Below are positions 3,925 to 5,165 of a stretch of 5,165 nucleotides of DNA, in pieces. The notes below the pieces were generated by a model. That model did no database searches. It saw nothing but the letters and a program-made list of their open reading frames with translations, and was not told the origin of the DNA. Within the stretch, counting starts at the first letter, position 1. Each line of letters starts with the position of its first letter. Source of the DNA: Chloroflexota bacterium (GTDB taxonomy: Bacteria > Chloroflexota > Dehalococcoidia > JAUQQI01); NCBI GenBank assembly GCA_030549955.1, contig JAUQQI010000167.1:1-5165 (forward strand), read 5' to 3'. The translations under genes were made by a program, and so were the position numbers.

Positions 3925-5165
3925 ATGACCTCGTTGCCTCATCGCTTTGAACTTGACCTTGTCGATATGGCGTTCCGCGGCGAGGCTGTGGGCCGGTTCG
4001 ACGGGCGGGTTGTTTTTGCCGCCTACGGGATCCCGGGAGAACGGGTTGAGGTCGAGCTCTACAAGCACCGGTCCCGATTTGCCCGGGGGAAAGTCGTCGC
4101 GGTCCATGACCCGTCCCCCTTCCGGGTATCGGCCCCGTGCCCGTATTTCGGGGAGTGCGGCGGTTGCCAGTGGCAGCACATCGATTACCCGAAACAGCTT
4201 GAGTTCAAGCAAAAGGTTCTTGCCGACCAGCTTCGTCGGATCGGCCGTTTCGAGGACCCGCCGGTCCGGCCGCCGGTTGGCATGGTTGACCCCTGGCGCT
4301 ACCGCAACCACGCCCGCTTCTCGGTGGATTATGATGGCCGGCTGGGCTTCATGAGGCCCGAAAGCCACGATTTTCTGGGCATCGACCACTGCCTCATTAT
4401 GCAGGAGCCGATCAACCAGGTTCTCCGCCTGCTACAGGGCCGGGTCCCGAAACTCCATCAGGTTGTTGTTCGGTGTAGCCTGCGCACCGGCCAGGTCCTC
4501 GTGGAGCCCCGCCACCCGGCGATTCCCTGGGACGAGGCCTGGCGGGACGACTATCTCGAAGAAGAACTGCTCGGTCGCCGGTTCCGGGTATCGCCCCCGT
4601 CGTTCTTCCAGGTTAACACCAGGCCCGAACGCCGGGACGTGAGCTGGCTTATCAAACCCGGTTGGGGTTACCCGGCCGTCGGAGATTACAGTATCGCCGA
4701 TATCCTGGGCCTGCTTGTGATAAAGTACGTCGACCCGACCGGCGTCGAGACCGTCGTGGATGCCTATAGCGGCGTCGGGACCTTCGGGGTGATTTTGGCC
4801 GATAAGGTGCGGCGGGTCATTGGCATTGAGGAGTCCCGGAGCGCTGTCCGGGACAGCCGCCACAACAGCCGGGGCGTGCCCAATTTCGAGATGATTGAGG
4901 CGAAGACCGAGGCCGTCCTGCCGACCCTCGATATGCACGTTGACGCGGTGATCCTCGACCCGCCCCGGGTCGGGTGCGCCCCCGAGGTGATGACGGCCCT
5001 CCTCAAGCTTGCGCCCCCGAAAGTAATCTACGTTTCGTGCGACCCGGCGACCCTGGCCCGGGACCTGCGGATCCTGGTGGACGGCGGCTATCGTCTGGTG
5101 GAGATCCAGCCGCTGGATATGTTCCCCCAGACCTATCATATTGAGTCGGTTTCGCTGCTGGTGCG
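3925..5165 (+). CDS. rlmD: 23S rRNA (uracil-C5)-methyltransferase, RlmD/TrmA family, 3' end cut by window edge
   Basis: The frame is open from ATG 3925 to the right edge, giving 413 full codons. The enzyme transfers a methyl group from S-adenosylmethionine to C5 of a uracil in 23S rRNA; U1939 is the RlmD target in E. coli. Residues 5-62 form a TRAM RNA-binding domain. Fe-S cluster ligands are C72-x5-C78-x2-C81 and C156, matching the RlmD spacing. The catalytic half has FFQVN (227-231), the SAM motif DAYSGVGTFGV (279-289), ILDPPRVG (343-350), the nucleophile C372 in YVSCDPATLARDL, and the base E407 in DMFPQTYHIES. Relatives end soon after this last motif, so only a few residues should be missing. 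About 20 residues (roughly 235-256) after FFQVNT look inserted compared with typical RlmD. RlmC/RlmCD-type specificity cannot be excluded. It acts in the cytoplasm during ribosome assembly. Confidence 0.93.
   Translation, partial: MTSLPHRFELDLVDMAFRGEAVGRFDGRVVFAAYGIPGERVEVELYKHRSRFARGKVVAVHDPSPFRVSAPCPYFGECGGCQWQHIDYPKQLEFKQKVLADQLRRIGRFEDPPVRPPVGMVDPWRYRNHARFSVDYDGRLGFMRPESHDFLGIDHCLIMQEPINQVLRLLQGRVPKLHQVVVRCSLRTGQVLVEPRHPAIPWDEAWRDDYLEEELLGRRFRVSPPSFFQVNTRPERRDVSWLIKPGWGYPAVGDYSIADILGLLVIKYVDPTGVETVVDAYSGVGTFGVILADKVRRVIGIEESRSAVRDSRHNSRGVPNFEMIEAKTEAVLPTLDMHVDAVILDPPRVGCAPEVMTALLKLAPPKVIYVSCDPATLARDLRILVDGGYRLVEIQPLDMFPQTYHIESVSLLV

Noticed and set aside
3853..4389. Minus-strand open frame of 178 codons across the EamA/methyltransferase boundary
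   Set aside because: It is antisense to the TRAM domain and Fe-S cysteine region of the methyltransferase and would cover that gene's promoter and ribosome binding site. No family features are seen.
4432..5139. Long - strand open frame (235 codons) opposite the rRNA methyltransferase
   Set aside because: The + strand frame carries every catalytic motif of the RlmD/TrmA family here. The antisense translation shows no recognisable domain and no convincing start signal.

Overview
The window is G+C-rich DNA (roughly 60-65% by eye), densely packed, with ATG, GTG and possibly TTG starts. It looks like a bacterial chromosome, most likely Chloroflexota (the Dehalococcoidia side is my guess). The pointers are the anti-sigma C-terminal domain built around an EWPD...SLGCP motif, the short zinc-ribbon protein of the CPRCGGDLY type, and start codons placed directly behind -10 boxes. 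The lineage call rests on remembered family resemblance and could be wrong. No mobile element, CRISPR array, tRNA or rRNA is visible, and there is no defence-type gene cluster.

Layout. (1) At the left edge, on +, is the body of an ABC-2-type permease cut by the window start, followed at once by a small double-BON-domain protein. (2) Converging on these, on -, is a two-gene regulatory unit: an ECF sigma factor and, 1 nt downstream, its membrane anti-sigma factor. The anti-sigma gene runs 26 bp into the 3' end of the BON gene, so there is no intergenic space. (3) A 98-bp, locally AT-richer divergent region separates the sigma gene from a small zinc-ribbon gene on +. (4) Next on + comes a ten-helix EamA/DMT transporter. 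(5) The right end is a nearly complete RlmD/TrmA-family 23S rRNA uracil-C5 methyltransferase with Fe-S ligands, SAM motif and catalytic Cys and Glu. It runs off the right edge, short of its stop by probably only a few codons.

How the genes work together. The sigma/anti-sigma pair is a classic cell-envelope signalling module. The anti-sigma here appears to span the membrane three times, with the zinc anti-sigma domain inside and a C-terminal domain with two cysteines outside, so it could sense an external signal itself. The other genes are ordinary transport or housekeeping functions with no obvious shared pathway.

The most striking non-coding signal is at 2982-3029. A perfect 11-bp inverted repeat shares its exact centre with the palindrome ATTATAAT, which contains a consensus TATAAT on both strands. 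The right arm lies over the first codons of the EamA transporter, whose GTG start is 6 nt after the -10 box. The sigma gene start has a similar -10-to-start arrangement, suggesting leaderless mRNAs, whereas the zinc-ribbon and rRNA methyltransferase genes have Shine-Dalgarno sequences.
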